From assembly GCA_963776665.1 (NCBI GenBank), contig CAVZNQ010000042.1, forward strand, positions 1-64,000: 64,000 bases of DNA, in the 5' to 3' direction. Numbering within the stretch: position 1 is the first letter of the stretch; every line of letters begins with the position of its first letter. Of the stretch, positions 51,110-59,797 are shown piece by piece. Position numbers and translations under genes: made by a program. The DNA is from Roseiarcus sp963776665. GTDB lineage: Bacteria > Pseudomonadota > Alphaproteobacteria > Rhizobiales > Beijerinckiaceae. The notes under the pieces are model-generated. The model had not been told where the DNA came from and did not search any database. It was given only the letters and a program-made list of their open reading frames with translations.

Positions 51110-51225
51110 CTCATCCTGAGGAGCGCCGAAGGCGCGTCTCGAAGGATGGTCCAGAAGACCGCGCGCTTGTTTGGCGCGTGCTGGAGCGTCCTTCGAGACG
51201 CCCGTTTGGGGCTCCTCAGGACGAG
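51110..51225. repeat. palindromic intergenic repeat before aroQ
   Basis: Left arm CCTCATCCTGAGGAGCGCCG to CGTCTCGAAGGATG, right arm CGTCCTTCGAGACG to GCTCCTCAGGACGAGG; the arms are largely complementary and would fold into a long hairpin. This repeat type is abundant between genes of Rhizobiales. A second copy lies behind aroQ. Confidence 0.8.
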
Positions 51226-51259
51226 GTCGGCGGGTTGACATATTCAGCGGGGAGCCGCC

Positions 51260-51730
51260 GTGAACCCGATCGTCGTTGTCCTGAACGGACCCAATCTCAA
51301 CCTGCTCGGCAAGCGCGAGCCCGAAATCTACGGCCGCGAGACCCTCGCTGACGTCGAGGCGGATTGCCGGCGCATCGGCAAGGAGCTTGGGCTCGCGATC
51401 GAGTTCCATCAGAGCAACCGCGAATACGAGATCATCGAATGGATTCACGGCGCCCGCGAGCGCGCCGCGGGCATCGTTATCAATCCCGCCGCGTTCACCC
51501 ACACCTCGGTCGCCATCCTCGACGCGCTCAACGCCTTCGCCGGACCGATCATCGAGGTGCACATCTCCAATGTGCACAAGCGCGAGGCTTTCCGGCATCA
51601 TTCGTTTGTTTCGGCCGTCGCCTCGGGCGTCATCGTCGGCTGCGGGACGCAAGGCTATGGGTTCGCGCTCCAGCGGCTCGCGAAACTGATCGCCGCCAAG
51701 CCGGCGCGAGCCTCCAAGGCCTCGTCCTGA
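51260..51730 (+). CDS. aroQ: 3-dehydroquinate dehydratase, type II
   Basis: 156 residues from GTG 51260 behind GGGGAG. Third step of the shikimate pathway. Marks: VVLNGPNLNLLGKREPEIYG (catalytic tyrosine), IHGARERAAGIVINPAAFTH, IIEVHISNVHKREAFRHHSF (catalytic His) and GQ-like turn GCGTQGYGFAL. Works as a dodecamer in relatives. The last two codons and stop (TCGTCCTGA) belong to the downstream palindromic repeat. Confidence 0.96.
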   Translation: MNPIVVVLNGPNLNLLGKREPEIYGRETLADVEADCRRIGKELGLAIEFHQSNREYEIIEWIHGARERAAGIVINPAAFTHTSVAILDALNAFAGPIIEVHISNVHKREAFRHHSFVSAVASGVIVGCGTQGYGFALQRLAKLIAAKPARASKASS

Positions 51731-51836
51731 GTCCCAGCGAAGCTGGCGTCTCGAAGGACGATCGGGTAGCCGCCAACCGGGAGCGCAGACTTGAGCATCC
51801 TTCGAGACGCGCCTTCGGCGCTCCTCAGGATGAGGC
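51720..51836. repeat. palindromic intergenic repeat behind aroQ
   Basis: Same family as 51110-51225: left arm CTCGTCCTGAGTCCCAGCG to GTCTCGAAGGACG, right arm GCATCCTTCGAGACGCGCC to GCGCTCCTCAGGATGAGG. It overlaps the stop codon of aroQ and could serve as transcript end or RNA-processing site. Confidence 0.8.
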
Positions 51837-51867
51837 CTCTGCCTGCCAGCTCCCCCAGCGGGCACAG

Positions 51868-52539
51868 CTAGTTCACGATCGCCAGCGCGAAGCCGTCCCA
51901 ACCCTTGGCGCCGACGGTCTGGATCGCGGTGGCGCTCAGTCGCGGCTCGCGCGCGATCATCTCGAACATCCGCCGGACGCCGACGACATCCGAATCGGCG
52001 CTCCTCGCGTCGACGACCTCGCCGTCGCGCACCACGTTGTCGACCACGATCGCGGTTCCCCGGCGGGAAAGCCGGAGCGCCCATTCGAGATAGGCGGCGT
52101 TGTTCTCCTTGTCGGCGTCGATGAACACGAAATCGAACGGGCCGAGCCCCTCGGCCTCGATTTTCGGCAACGTTTCCAGCGCGGCGCCCGTCCTGATCTC
52201 GACCTTGCCGCCCAAGCCCGCGTGCGCGACGTTCCGGCGGGCCACTTCGGCGTGCCTGGCGCTCCATTCGAGGGTGATGAGCCGGCCGTCGTCGGGAAGC
52301 GCGCTCGCAAGCCAGATGGTCGAATAGCCGCCGAGCGTGCCGATCTCGAGCGCCTTCCGCGCCCCCATCATGCGCGCCATGAGATGGATGAGCTTGCCCT
52401 GCGGCGCCGATACGTCGATCGACGGCAGGCCGGCCGCGGCATTGGCTTTCAGCGCGGCTTCGAGGGCGCTATCCCGGCCGACGATCGTCTCGCTGACATA
52501 GGCGTCAACGGCTTGCCAGAGATCCCGGTTCACGGCCAT
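51868..52539 (-). CDS. class I SAM-dependent O-methyltransferase
   Basis: 223 residues from ATG 52539, with GGGAGGGA upstream. Caffeoyl-CoA/catechol O-methyltransferase-like fold: KALEIGTLGGYSTIWLASAL (SAM binding), FDFVFIDADKENNAAYLEWA (metal and SAM acids) and IVVDNVVRDGEVVD. Small-molecule substrate unknown. It is followed on the same strand by nothing close; cobT lies 25 bases upstream of it and may be in the same operon. Confidence 0.9.
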   Translation of the reverse strand: MAVNRDLWQAVDAYVSETIVGRDSALEAALKANAAAGLPSIDVSAPQGKLIHLMARMMGARKALEIGTLGGYSTIWLASALPDDGRLITLEWSARHAEVARRNVAHAGLGGKVEIRTGAALETLPKIEAEGLGPFDFVFIDADKENNAAYLEWALRLSRRGTAIVVDNVVRDGEVVDARSADSDVVGVRRMFEMIAREPRLSATAIQTVGAKGWDGFALAIVN

Positions 52540-52564
52540 TGGCTCCCTCCCACGCGCCGCCGGG

Positions 52565-53587
52565 TCATTCCTCTTTTCCCGCCACGCCCGCTTCGGCGAA
52601 GGTCGCCATGCCGTTGTGGCAGTTGACGGCGGCCTTGACGATTCCGACCGCCAGCGCTGCGCCGGAGCCCTCGCCGAGCCGCATCCCAAGATCGAGCAGC
52701 GGCACCTTGCCGATCAGCTTCAGCGCGTGCCGGTGCGCGCGCTCGGCAGACACATGGGCGGCGAGGCAATGGTCGAGCGCGGAATCGTCGAGAGCAAGCA
52801 AGACCGCGGCGGCCGAGCACACCACGAAGCCGTCGAGCAGGACCGGCGTACGGCGCAGGCGCGCGGCGAGGATCGCGCCTGCGATCGCGGCGATTTCGCG
52901 CCCGCCAAGGCGGGCCAGAATCTCCAACGGATCGTTGACATGCTGCTTATGGCGCGCGACCGCGGCCCGCACCGCGTCGGCCTTGCGCCTGAGGCCCTCA
53001 TCGTCAACGCCGGTCCCGCGCCCGACCCATTCCTCGGCCTCGCCGCCATGGAGCGCGTGATAGACCGCCGCCGCCGCCGTCGTGTTGCCGATGCCCATCT
53101 CGCCGAGGACGAGGAGGTCCGGCTCGGAGGCGAGCGCCTCCATGCCGAAGGCCATCGTCCCCGCGCAGGCCTTCTCGTCGAGCGCCGGCTCCTGGGTGAT
53201 GTCGCCGGTCGGCTTGTCAAGCGCCAGTTCGTAGACCTTGAGCGAAAGGTCGAAGGTCTTGCAGATCTGGTTGATCGCCGCGCCGCCGGCGGTGAAATTC
53301 GCCACCATCGCCTGGGTGACCGAGGCCGGAAACGCCGACACCCCCTGGGCGACGACGCCATGGTTGCCGGCGTAGACCGCAACCAGCGGATTGTCGACAT
53401 GCGGCCGCGCCGATCCCTGCCAGGCGGCCATCCATTCGGCGATCTCCTCGAGGCGGCCGAGCGCGCCCGCGGGCTTGGTCAGTTGCGCGTCGCGCTCGCG
53501 CGCCGCCGCCCGCGCCGCATCGTCTGCTTTGGGCATCCTGGCGAGCAGCGCGCGGATGTCGTCGAAGGGGCGGGCGGAGGGGGGCAT
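52565..53587 (-). CDS. cobT: nicotinate-nucleotide:dimethylbenzimidazole phosphoribosyltransferase
   Basis: 340 residues from ATG 53587 (a longer frame adds poorly conserved sequence). Makes alpha-ribazole phosphate for the lower ligand of cobalamin. Marks: TKPAGALGRLEEIAEWMAAW, VYAGNHGVVAQGVSAFPAS, LGEMGIGNTTAAAAVYHAL and the C-terminal catalytic region LDLGMRLGEGSGAALAVGIV. Other cobalamin genes are not adjacent; no cobalamin riboswitch is apparent upstream. Confidence 0.95.
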   Translation of the reverse strand: MPPSARPFDDIRALLARMPKADDAARAAARERDAQLTKPAGALGRLEEIAEWMAAWQGSARPHVDNPLVAVYAGNHGVVAQGVSAFPASVTQAMVANFTAGGAAINQICKTFDLSLKVYELALDKPTGDITQEPALDEKACAGTMAFGMEALASEPDLLVLGEMGIGNTTAAAAVYHALHGGEAEEWVGRGTGVDDEGLRRKADAVRAAVARHKQHVNDPLEILARLGGREIAAIAGAILAARLRRTPVLLDGFVVCSAAAVLLALDDSALDHCLAAHVSAERAHRHALKLIGKVPLLDLGMRLGEGSGAALAVGIVKAAVNCHNGMATFAEAGVAGKEE

Positions 53588-53695
53588 GAATTCGGCCTCG
53601 AACGCAGGATGGCGCGCCCCTATAGGCGAAAACCGGTCCGAGGGAAAAGGTCCCGCCAACGTCGCCAACAGCGCCCAAACGCCAATCTTTAAACC

Positions 53696-53711
53696 TTGAC
53701 AGAACTGTCAA
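53696..53711 (+). promoter_or_regulatory. palindrome overlapping a probable -35 element
   Basis: TTGACA-GAAC-TGTCAA is a perfect 6-base inverted repeat. TTGACA could be the -35 box of the small exported protein gene at 53773, so a dimeric regulator could act here. A -10 box is not obvious. Confidence 0.45.
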
Positions 53712-53772
53712 TTCCAAGGGAAACTGAGCGTGTCGAAAAGGGCGTCTATCCGCTCAAGGAAAGGGATCGGAC

Positions 53773-54000
53773 ATGGTGCAGCAACGTGTCATTCGCAAAG
53801 CTATCAACGTCAGCGTTATCGGTCTGTTCGGGTTCGGCCTCCTTGCGGTGGATGCCGCTCCTTCCTTCGCCGGCAATTGCGGTGGCCATTGTCAGGTTAT
53901 GAAGAGATGCGGCGAGTTGGTAAAGGAAAAGGGCCTCAAAGGCGCCGCCTACCATAGCGAATTTAACAAGTGCATGACCGACCAGGCGAACTACAAGTAG
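53773..54000 (+). CDS. small exported cysteine-containing protein
   Basis: 75 residues. Signal peptide INVSVIGLFGFGLLAVDAAP ending SFA-G. The mature 42 residues have four cysteines (NCGGHCQVMKRCGELV and NKCMTDQANYK), enough for two disulphides. ATG 53773 follows AAGGAAAGGGA. No family known. The next 270 bases have no gene on the plus strand. Confidence 0.7.
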   Translation: MVQQRVIRKAINVSVIGLFGFGLLAVDAAPSFAGNCGGHCQVMKRCGELVKEKGLKGAAYHSEFNKCMTDQANYK

Positions 54001-54266
54001 CCATTGCCGCTCGATGCGTCGGGGTCGTCGGCGGCTAGCCGGCGACCCTGCAACCGGTGACTGTGCCGACATGGCGCGCCGACGCGAAACCAGCCAGCGC
54101 CGAATATCGTTTTTCCGCAGACAAGCAAATTCTTGCCAGATGACCGAGCATATGATTTAGTTTTTTCAGAAGGAGGGGAGAGCGGCGGCGTTGGAGCGGG
54201 GAAAGAGCTCATCCAGGGGCGCGCCCACGCCTCAAACGAGCTAACCCATTGAAGGACATGATAATT

Positions 54267-54374
54267 CTATTTTGATTTTGTTGCGCCGGATTTGGTATTT
54301 GTTGCGGCCGGCTTGGTTTTTGTTGCGCCGGATTTTGATTTTGTTGCTCGCGGCTTGGATTCGGTTGCGGCTTC
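54267..54374 (-). repeat. five 21-bp tandem repeats encoding lysine-rich heptads
   Basis: GTTGC recurs at exactly 21-base steps: 54280, 54301, 54322, 54343 and 54364. On the minus strand, in a frame different from the kinase gene that ends just upstream, it encodes five heptads of the pattern xxATKxK (for example PRATKSK, SGATKTK, PAATNTK, SGATKSK) and then TAG (54269-54267). There is no start codon in this frame after the kinase stop. Confidence 0.75.
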
Positions 54375-54381
54375 CGGCCGC

Positions 54382-57300
54382 CTACTCAGCCGCCTCCCGC
54401 ATCGCGCTGAAGCGCGTCAGCAGCGCCCGCAACGGGGCGGGTTTGATCGGCTTGTTCATCACGACCGCGTCCTCGCGCGCCGCCGCGTCGCGGACCTCGG
54501 GGCTGCGGTCGGCGGTGGCGAGGATGGCCGGGATATTGCGGCCGAACTGCTCGCGCAGCGCCCGGATCGCGGCGACGCCGTCGCCCGAATCGAGATGGTA
54601 GTCGGCGATGATGACTTCAGGTTCGCCGAATTCGGCGAGCGCCGCGCTCGCCTCGGCGAGGCCGTGGGCGGTCGCGACCGCACAGCCCCACCGACCGAGG
54701 AGAACCCGCATGCCTTCCAAGACCCGCGGCTCGTTGTCGATCGCCAGCACCTTGAGCCCGCTCAGCGGCTCGCCCGCCGCGATCGGCTCGGGCGCGCCGG
54801 GCTTCGCGCGCGGCTTGGGCGCCGCGCGTCCGAGCGGCGCGGTGACGAAGAACACCGAGCCCTTGCCGGCGCGCGAGCGCAGGCCCACCGGGTGCTCGAG
54901 CACCCGCCCCAGACGCTCGACGATCGACAGGCCGAGGCCCAGGCCGCGCGCGACCCGCGCCCCCTGATCGAGCCGCCGGAACTCGACGAACACCGCGCGC
55001 TCATGTTCGGGCGGAATGCCGATGCCGGTGTCCCAGACCTCGATCCGGACGGCGCGGCGAACGCGCCGGCAGCCGACCAGCACCCGCCCGCCCAGCGTAT
55101 ATTTGAGCGCGTTCGAAATCAGATTCTGCAACAGGCGGCGCATCAGCCGGCGATCGGTGCGCACGACGAGGCTGGTCGGGACGAAGATGAGCTCGAGCCC
55201 CTTCGCCCGGGCGAGCGCGGCAAACTCGATTTCGAGCATCCCCATCAGGTCGGCGACCGGAACGTCGGAGATTTCCGGCCGGGTCGCGCCCGCGTCGAGC
55301 CGCGAAATATCAAGGAGCGCGCCGAGAATCTCCTCGACCGCCTCGAGCGCGACATCGACATTGCGCGCAAGGTCCGCCCGCTCCTCGGCGCCGATCCGGC
55401 TCGCCCCCTCGGAGAGCGAGCTCGCATAGAGGCGCGCAGCATTGAGCGGCTGCAGAATGTCGTGGCTGGCCGCGGCGAGGAAGCGCGTCTTGGAGAGGTT
55501 GGCTGCGTCCGCCTCGTTCTTCGCCCGCTCGAGCTCGGCGTTGAGACGCTGCAATTCCGCCGTGCGCTCGTCGACCCGGCGTTCGAGCATTTCATTGGCG
55601 GCCTCGAGCGCCTCCTCGACCTGAACGGTCTGGGTCACATCGGTGTAGGTGGTCACGATCCCGCCGTCCGGCAGCCGCGCCGAGCGGACCTCGATGACGC
55701 GGTGGGTCGAGAACAGGCGTAGCCGGTTCGGCTGGTCGTCATAGAGCAGGCTTGCGACCCGGTCGGCGACGAAGTCCTCCGAATCGCCCGGCCCGTAGGC
55801 GCCGCGGCCGGCGTTGAAGCGCACGATCTCGTCGAGCCCGACGCCGAGACGCAGCATGCCGGGCGGCAGATCGAAGAGGTCGGCGAATTCGCGGTTCCAG
55901 GCGGTCAGCGCCAGATTGGCGTCAAACACGGTGACGCCCTGCCGCGCGTGGTCGAGCGCATGCTGCAACTGATCGCGGCTCGACTGGATTGCCGCCGAAG
56001 CTTCGTCGATGAGCTTGAGCGCCGATTGACCGGACACCGTCCGGGGCCGCAAGAGCAGCGACAGCACCTGGCGCGAAGTCGAGGCGCCGATCGCCGGCGA
56101 GAGCAGGAATTCAGCGTGGCGAATCAATTGCGCGCTGGCCTCGGCGGCCGGGTCGTAAACGAGACCGCGCTCGCGCATGAAGGTCCCGAAGGCGCGGCGC
56201 GCCCGCCCCGCCCCGAGATAGCGGGCGACGGCCGCCTCGAGTTCGCCTCCGGTCGTCGAGGAGCGCCAGAGGCGGAACGCCTGCGGCTTGCCGCCGTCGC
56301 CCACGCCGGCGAACGCGCTCGCCTGGGCGCGTTCGAGCGCGCTCGGCTGGCGGGTGAGCGAAAAGGCGACGAAGGCTACGACATTCGCCGCGAGCGACAG
56401 GACCACACCCCCCACCAGCGCGTTGGGCGCGAAGGAGACGAGCGTGACCGGGCTCAGCCAGGCGATCGCGAGCGGACCGTGCGCCAGAAAGCCCGACAGC
56501 GCCGTATCCGGCCGGATCGAAGGCAGCAGCAAAAGGTAGAACCAGGTGAGCGCGCCCACGGTCATGCCGGCGATCGCGCCCCGCGCCGTCCCGCGGCGCC
56601 AGAAGAGGCCGCCGAGAAAGGCCGGCGCGATCTGCGCCACCGCCGCGAACGACAGGAGGCCGATCGACACCAGACCCGCTTCGCCGGCCATGCGCTCGTA
56701 AGCGAAGCCGAGCGCGAGGACGCCAACAATCGCGACCCGGCGTACCCATAGCACCAGCGCGCCGATGTCGCCCTCGACCGCGCGCCCCTGCGCCCCCCGG
56801 CGCCGGAGCACGAGCGGCATCACCAGATCGTTGGAAATGGTGATGGCGAGCGCGACGCTTTCCACCACCACCATTCCGGTCGCCGCCGAGAGGCCGCCCA
56901 CCATCGTCAAGAGCGCGAGCCCATGCGCGCCGGCGCTGAGCGGCAGCGCCAGAACCGTCAAATCGCGATTGATCGATCCGTCCGGGAAAGCCGCGAGGCC
57001 GGCGATGGCGAGCGGCGCGACAAAAAGATTGATCAGCACGAGATAGGCCGGAAACAGCCAGGCCGCGGTGCGGATGCCGCGCTGGCTGTGGTTCTCGACC
57101 ACCGCGACATGGAACTGGCGCGGCAACAGCACGATGGCGAAAGCCGAAAGGAGCGTCGTCACCACCCACACGGCGGGATCGGGAGGGGTCTGGATGACTG
57201 CGGCGATCTTGGGATTGGACTGCGCAATCTCGGTCAGAGCGACGATCCCACCGTTGAGCTTCCAGACGACGAAGGCGCCGACGGCGAGAAATGCGACCAG

Positions 57301-57909
57301 TTTGACGATCGATTCGACGGCGATAGCGAGAATGAGACCGTCCTGATGCTCCTTGGGGTTGATGCGCCGGGTGCCGAACGCGATCGCGAAAGCCGCGAGA
57401 ATCAGGGACACTGCAAGATAAAACGAGGTCGAGGGCGTATCTGGCCGAAGCCCGCCGCGGTCGAACGAATCGACGACCATCAATACGGTCGGCGCGACCG
57501 CCTTGAGCTGGAGCGCGACATAGGGCGCCGACCCGATGAGCGCGATCAGCGCGGCGACTGCGGCGACCGGCTGGGATTTTCCGTACCGCGCCGACACGAA
57601 ATCGGCGACCGTGGTGACGTTCTGCGCCTGGGCGAGATTGGCGATGCGGGCGATGAACGGCGCTCCGAGGCCGATCACAAGAATGGGCCCGATGTAAATA
57701 GGCAGAAAATCGAGCCCGTGCTCGGAAGCCAGTCCGACCGACCCGTAGTAGGTCCAGGACGTGCAATAGACGGCGAGACTGAGCGCGTAGACGACCGCCC
57801 GCGAGCGGCCCGAAGCCAAACGCCGTCCCCCGCGGTCGCCCCACCAGGCGATGAGAAACAGCAGGAAGACGTAGCCGATGGCGGTTAAGAATACCGTTGT
57901 GCCGTTCAT
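54382..57909 (-). CDS. hybrid histidine kinase with sodium/solute-symporter-like sensor (CbrA/NahK-like)
   Basis: 1,175 residues. The N-terminal ~480 residues resemble a sodium:solute symporter (SLC5) of about 13 helices, including NVTTVADFVSARYGKSQPVA and the RRINPKEHQDG loop. A PAS domain is at about 650-765 (DHARQGVTVFDANLALTAWN), then a coiled coil, HisKA with FLAAASHDILQPLNAARLY (phospho-His), HATPase (NLISNALKYTLGGRV, then DTGIGIPPEH and GLGLGLSIVERLG), and a C-terminal receiver (VLAIDNEPRVLEGMRVLLGR with IIADYHLDSGDG as phospho-acceptor). A cognate regulator is not next to it. Confidence 0.92.
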   Translation of the reverse strand: MNGTTVFLTAIGYVFLLFLIAWWGDRGGRRLASGRSRAVVYALSLAVYCTSWTYYGSVGLASEHGLDFLPIYIGPILVIGLGAPFIARIANLAQAQNVTTVADFVSARYGKSQPVAAVAALIALIGSAPYVALQLKAVAPTVLMVVDSFDRGGLRPDTPSTSFYLAVSLILAAFAIAFGTRRINPKEHQDGLILAIAVESIVKLVAFLAVGAFVVWKLNGGIVALTEIAQSNPKIAAVIQTPPDPAVWVVTTLLSAFAIVLLPRQFHVAVVENHSQRGIRTAAWLFPAYLVLINLFVAPLAIAGLAAFPDGSINRDLTVLALPLSAGAHGLALLTMVGGLSAATGMVVVESVALAITISNDLVMPLVLRRRGAQGRAVEGDIGALVLWVRRVAIVGVLALGFAYERMAGEAGLVSIGLLSFAAVAQIAPAFLGGLFWRRGTARGAIAGMTVGALTWFYLLLLPSIRPDTALSGFLAHGPLAIAWLSPVTLVSFAPNALVGGVVLSLAANVVAFVAFSLTRQPSALERAQASAFAGVGDGGKPQAFRLWRSSTTGGELEAAVARYLGAGRARRAFGTFMRERGLVYDPAAEASAQLIRHAEFLLSPAIGASTSRQVLSLLLRPRTVSGQSALKLIDEASAAIQSSRDQLQHALDHARQGVTVFDANLALTAWNREFADLFDLPPGMLRLGVGLDEIVRFNAGRGAYGPGDSEDFVADRVASLLYDDQPNRLRLFSTHRVIEVRSARLPDGGIVTTYTDVTQTVQVEEALEAANEMLERRVDERTAELQRLNAELERAKNEADAANLSKTRFLAAASHDILQPLNAARLYASSLSEGASRIGAEERADLARNVDVALEAVEEILGALLDISRLDAGATRPEISDVPVADLMGMLEIEFAALARAKGLELIFVPTSLVVRTDRRLMRRLLQNLISNALKYTLGGRVLVGCRRVRRAVRIEVWDTGIGIPPEHERAVFVEFRRLDQGARVARGLGLGLSIVERLGRVLEHPVGLRSRAGKGSVFFVTAPLGRAAPKPRAKPGAPEPIAAGEPLSGLKVLAIDNEPRVLEGMRVLLGRWGCAVATAHGLAEASAALAEFGEPEVIIADYHLDSGDGVAAIRALREQFGRNIPAILATADRSPEVRDAAAREDAVVMNKPIKPAPLRALLTRFSAMREAAE

Positions 57910-58062
57910 TCGAGGCGCGCACTCGCCGTTCGGTCAGCGAACGCGCATGTTAGTCTATGGCGGGGTTTTGCGGAATTCGCCGCTTTTCGCGCCCGCCCGC
58001 TTGCCGGGCCGGAGCGTTCCGGGAGCGCAGGTCGCGCGACGACCGGAGACGGGAGCAGCAGG

Positions 58063-58443
58063 ATGAATGAGAGTGAGATTCGAGAGGCGCTCGATCGTCA
58101 CTGGGCCGCCTCGGACGCGAATGATTTCGACGTCGAGCACGAGATATACCGGGAGGACGCGGTGCTCGAGTACCCGCAGTCGGGCGAGCGCATCAGGGGC
58201 CGGCGCAATATCCAGGCCTCCCGCTTCGCGCAGCCGAACGCCAAGCGCTTCAAGGTGCGCCGAATCGTCGGCGCGGGCGACCTCTGGGTCACCGAGTTCA
58301 TTCTCGCTTACGACGGCCGCCCGTCCTATGCGGTGAGCGTCATGGAGTTCCTGGACGGCAAGGTCGCCCGCGAGACGCAGTACTTTGCCGACCCGTTCGA
58401 GCCGGGACCTTCCCGCGCGCATCTGGTCGAGCGGATGGAATGA
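58063..58443 (+). CDS. SnoaL/NTF2-like protein
   Basis: 126 residues. Single NTF2-like domain: ALDRHWAASDANDFDVEHEI, then YREDAVLEYPQSGERIRGRR, VTEFILAYDGRPSYAVSVME and the end YFADPFEPGPSRAHLVERME, a common uncharacterised group. Its stop overlaps the glycosylase start (ATGA), which suggests translational coupling with DNA repair although a link is not proven. Confidence 0.85.
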   Translation: MNESEIREALDRHWAASDANDFDVEHEIYREDAVLEYPQSGERIRGRRNIQASRFAQPNAKRFKVRRIVGAGDLWVTEFILAYDGRPSYAVSVMEFLDGKVARETQYFADPFEPGPSRAHLVERME

Positions 58444-59054
58444 AATCGGCGCACGAGGCGCGCGTCCGCGTGCTGGACCGGGCGGACATGCCCGTCGATA
58501 CGCTCGAGCTCGCTCGATTTCTCCTCGGCAAAATGCTCACGCGGAGGCTGGACGAAGGGGTCGCGGGCGGCCGCATCGTCGAGACCGAGGCGTATGTCAT
58601 CGACGATCCCGCGGGCCACGCCTACCGCGGCATGACCCCGCGCAATCGCTCGCTGTTCCTCGAGCGCGGCCACGCCTACGTCTATCTCGCCTATGGCGTC
58701 TCGTTCATGCTGAACGTCTCGGGCGAGACTTCAGGCGTCGGCGCCGGCGTTCTGATCAGGGCGATCGAGCCGACCGTCGGCGTCGCGATCATGCAGCAGA
58801 ATCGCCGCGTCGAGCGCCTGCAGGATCTGGCGCGGGGTCCGGGACGGCTTTGCCAGGCCTTGCGAATCGACCGCCGGCTGGACGGACTTGACCTCTGCCG
58901 CACGGGTCCGTTGTGGCTCGGCTCGGACGGCGACGCCCCGAAAGAGATCGGAGCGAGCAAGCGGATCGGCATCACCCGCGCAGCCGACAACCTGCTGCGC
59001 TTCTACGTGCGGGGCAGCCGGTTCGTGAGCGGTCCGCGGGCGCTCAACTCATGA
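58440..59054 (+). CDS. 3-methyladenine DNA glycosylase (AAG/MPG family)
   Basis: 204 residues. Removes alkylated purines from DNA. Marks of the AAG fold: LARFLLGKMLTRRLDEG, GGRIVETEAYVIDDPAGHAY (catalytic Glu), RGMTPRNRSLFLERGHAYVY, LIRAIEPTVG and the GPGRLCQALRI loop. Second gene of a two-gene unit with the SnoaL-like gene. Confidence 0.92.
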   Translation: MKSAHEARVRVLDRADMPVDTLELARFLLGKMLTRRLDEGVAGGRIVETEAYVIDDPAGHAYRGMTPRNRSLFLERGHAYVYLAYGVSFMLNVSGETSGVGAGVLIRAIEPTVGVAIMQQNRRVERLQDLARGPGRLCQALRIDRRLDGLDLCRTGPLWLGSDGDAPKEIGASKRIGITRAADNLLRFYVRGSRFVSGPRALNS

Positions 59055-59092
59055 GCGGGCCTGCGCAGGTCGATCGGCGTCCCGCCTCGACC

Positions 59093-59698
59093 TCAGCGCC
59101 ACGGATGCGCGGCGGCGGACTTCTTTTCGTGCGCGTCGATCGCGTCGGCCTCGACGAGCGTCAGGCCGATGTGGTCGAGGCCTTCGACCAGGCATTGCTT
59201 GCGGAACTCGTCGAGCTCGAACTTGACCACGCCGCCGTCGGGACCGCGGATTTCCAGCGCGGGCAGGTCGATGGTCAGGGTCGCGTTGGCGCCGCGTTCG
59301 GCGTCGTCCACGAGCTTGGCGTGGTCTTCGCGCGAGACCTTGATCGGCAGGATGCCGTTCTTGAAGCAGTTGTTATAGAAGATGTCGGCGAAGTCGGTCG
59401 CGATGATGCAGCGGATGCCGAAGTCGAGCAGCGCCCAGGGGGCATGCTCGCGCGAGGAGCCGCAGCCGAAATTGTGGCCCGCGACGATGATCGACGCCTT
59501 GCGATAGGCGGGTTTGTTGAGAACGAAGTCGGGGTGCTCGGATCCGTCCTCGCGATAGCGCATCTCCGCAAACAGGCCAGCGCCGAGTCCGGTGCGTTTG
59601 ATCGTCTTCAGATATTGCTTGGGAATGATCATGTCGGTGTCGATGTTGTCGATCACCAGCGGCGCGGCCACTCCCGTCAATGTAGTAAACTTGTCCAT
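59093..59698 (-). CDS. leuD: 3-isopropylmalate dehydratase small subunit
   Basis: 201 residues. Isomerises 2- to 3-isopropylmalate with LeuC in leucine synthesis. Marks: VIDNIDTDMIIPKQYLKTIK, ASIIVAGHNFGCGSSREHAP (active-site loop) and DFADIFYNNCFKNGILPIKV. leuC is not adjacent, as is common in alphaproteobacteria. Confidence 0.96.
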   Translation of the reverse strand: MDKFTTLTGVAAPLVIDNIDTDMIIPKQYLKTIKRTGLGAGLFAEMRYREDGSEHPDFVLNKPAYRKASIIVAGHNFGCGSSREHAPWALLDFGIRCIIATDFADIFYNNCFKNGILPIKVSREDHAKLVDDAERGANATLTIDLPALEIRGPDGGVVKFELDEFRKQCLVEGLDHIGLTLVEADAIDAHEKKSAAAHPWR

Positions 59699-59797
59699 CC
59701 GTTCCAGGCTCTTCGCTTTGGGCGCTTTGAGCGCCGCGGCCGGCTTTATCCTTCTTCAGGGAGCGCGGCGCAATGGGCAGGGAGGCCTTGAGGGTCG

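Noticed and set aside
51110..51836. CRISPR-like interpretation of the two repeats around aroQ
   Set aside because: Only two copies, internally palindromic, separated by a gene; they match known intergenic palindromes.
54267..54374. CRISPR array from regular 21-base spacing
   Set aside because: Whole units are repeated without unique spacers; it is a simple tandem repeat.
54292..55722. A 476-codon plus-strand frame opposite the hybrid kinase
   Set aside because: Arg-, Ala- and Glu-rich shadow of the HATPase and receiver region; the plus-strand reading of the 21-base repeats is also best explained by the minus strand.
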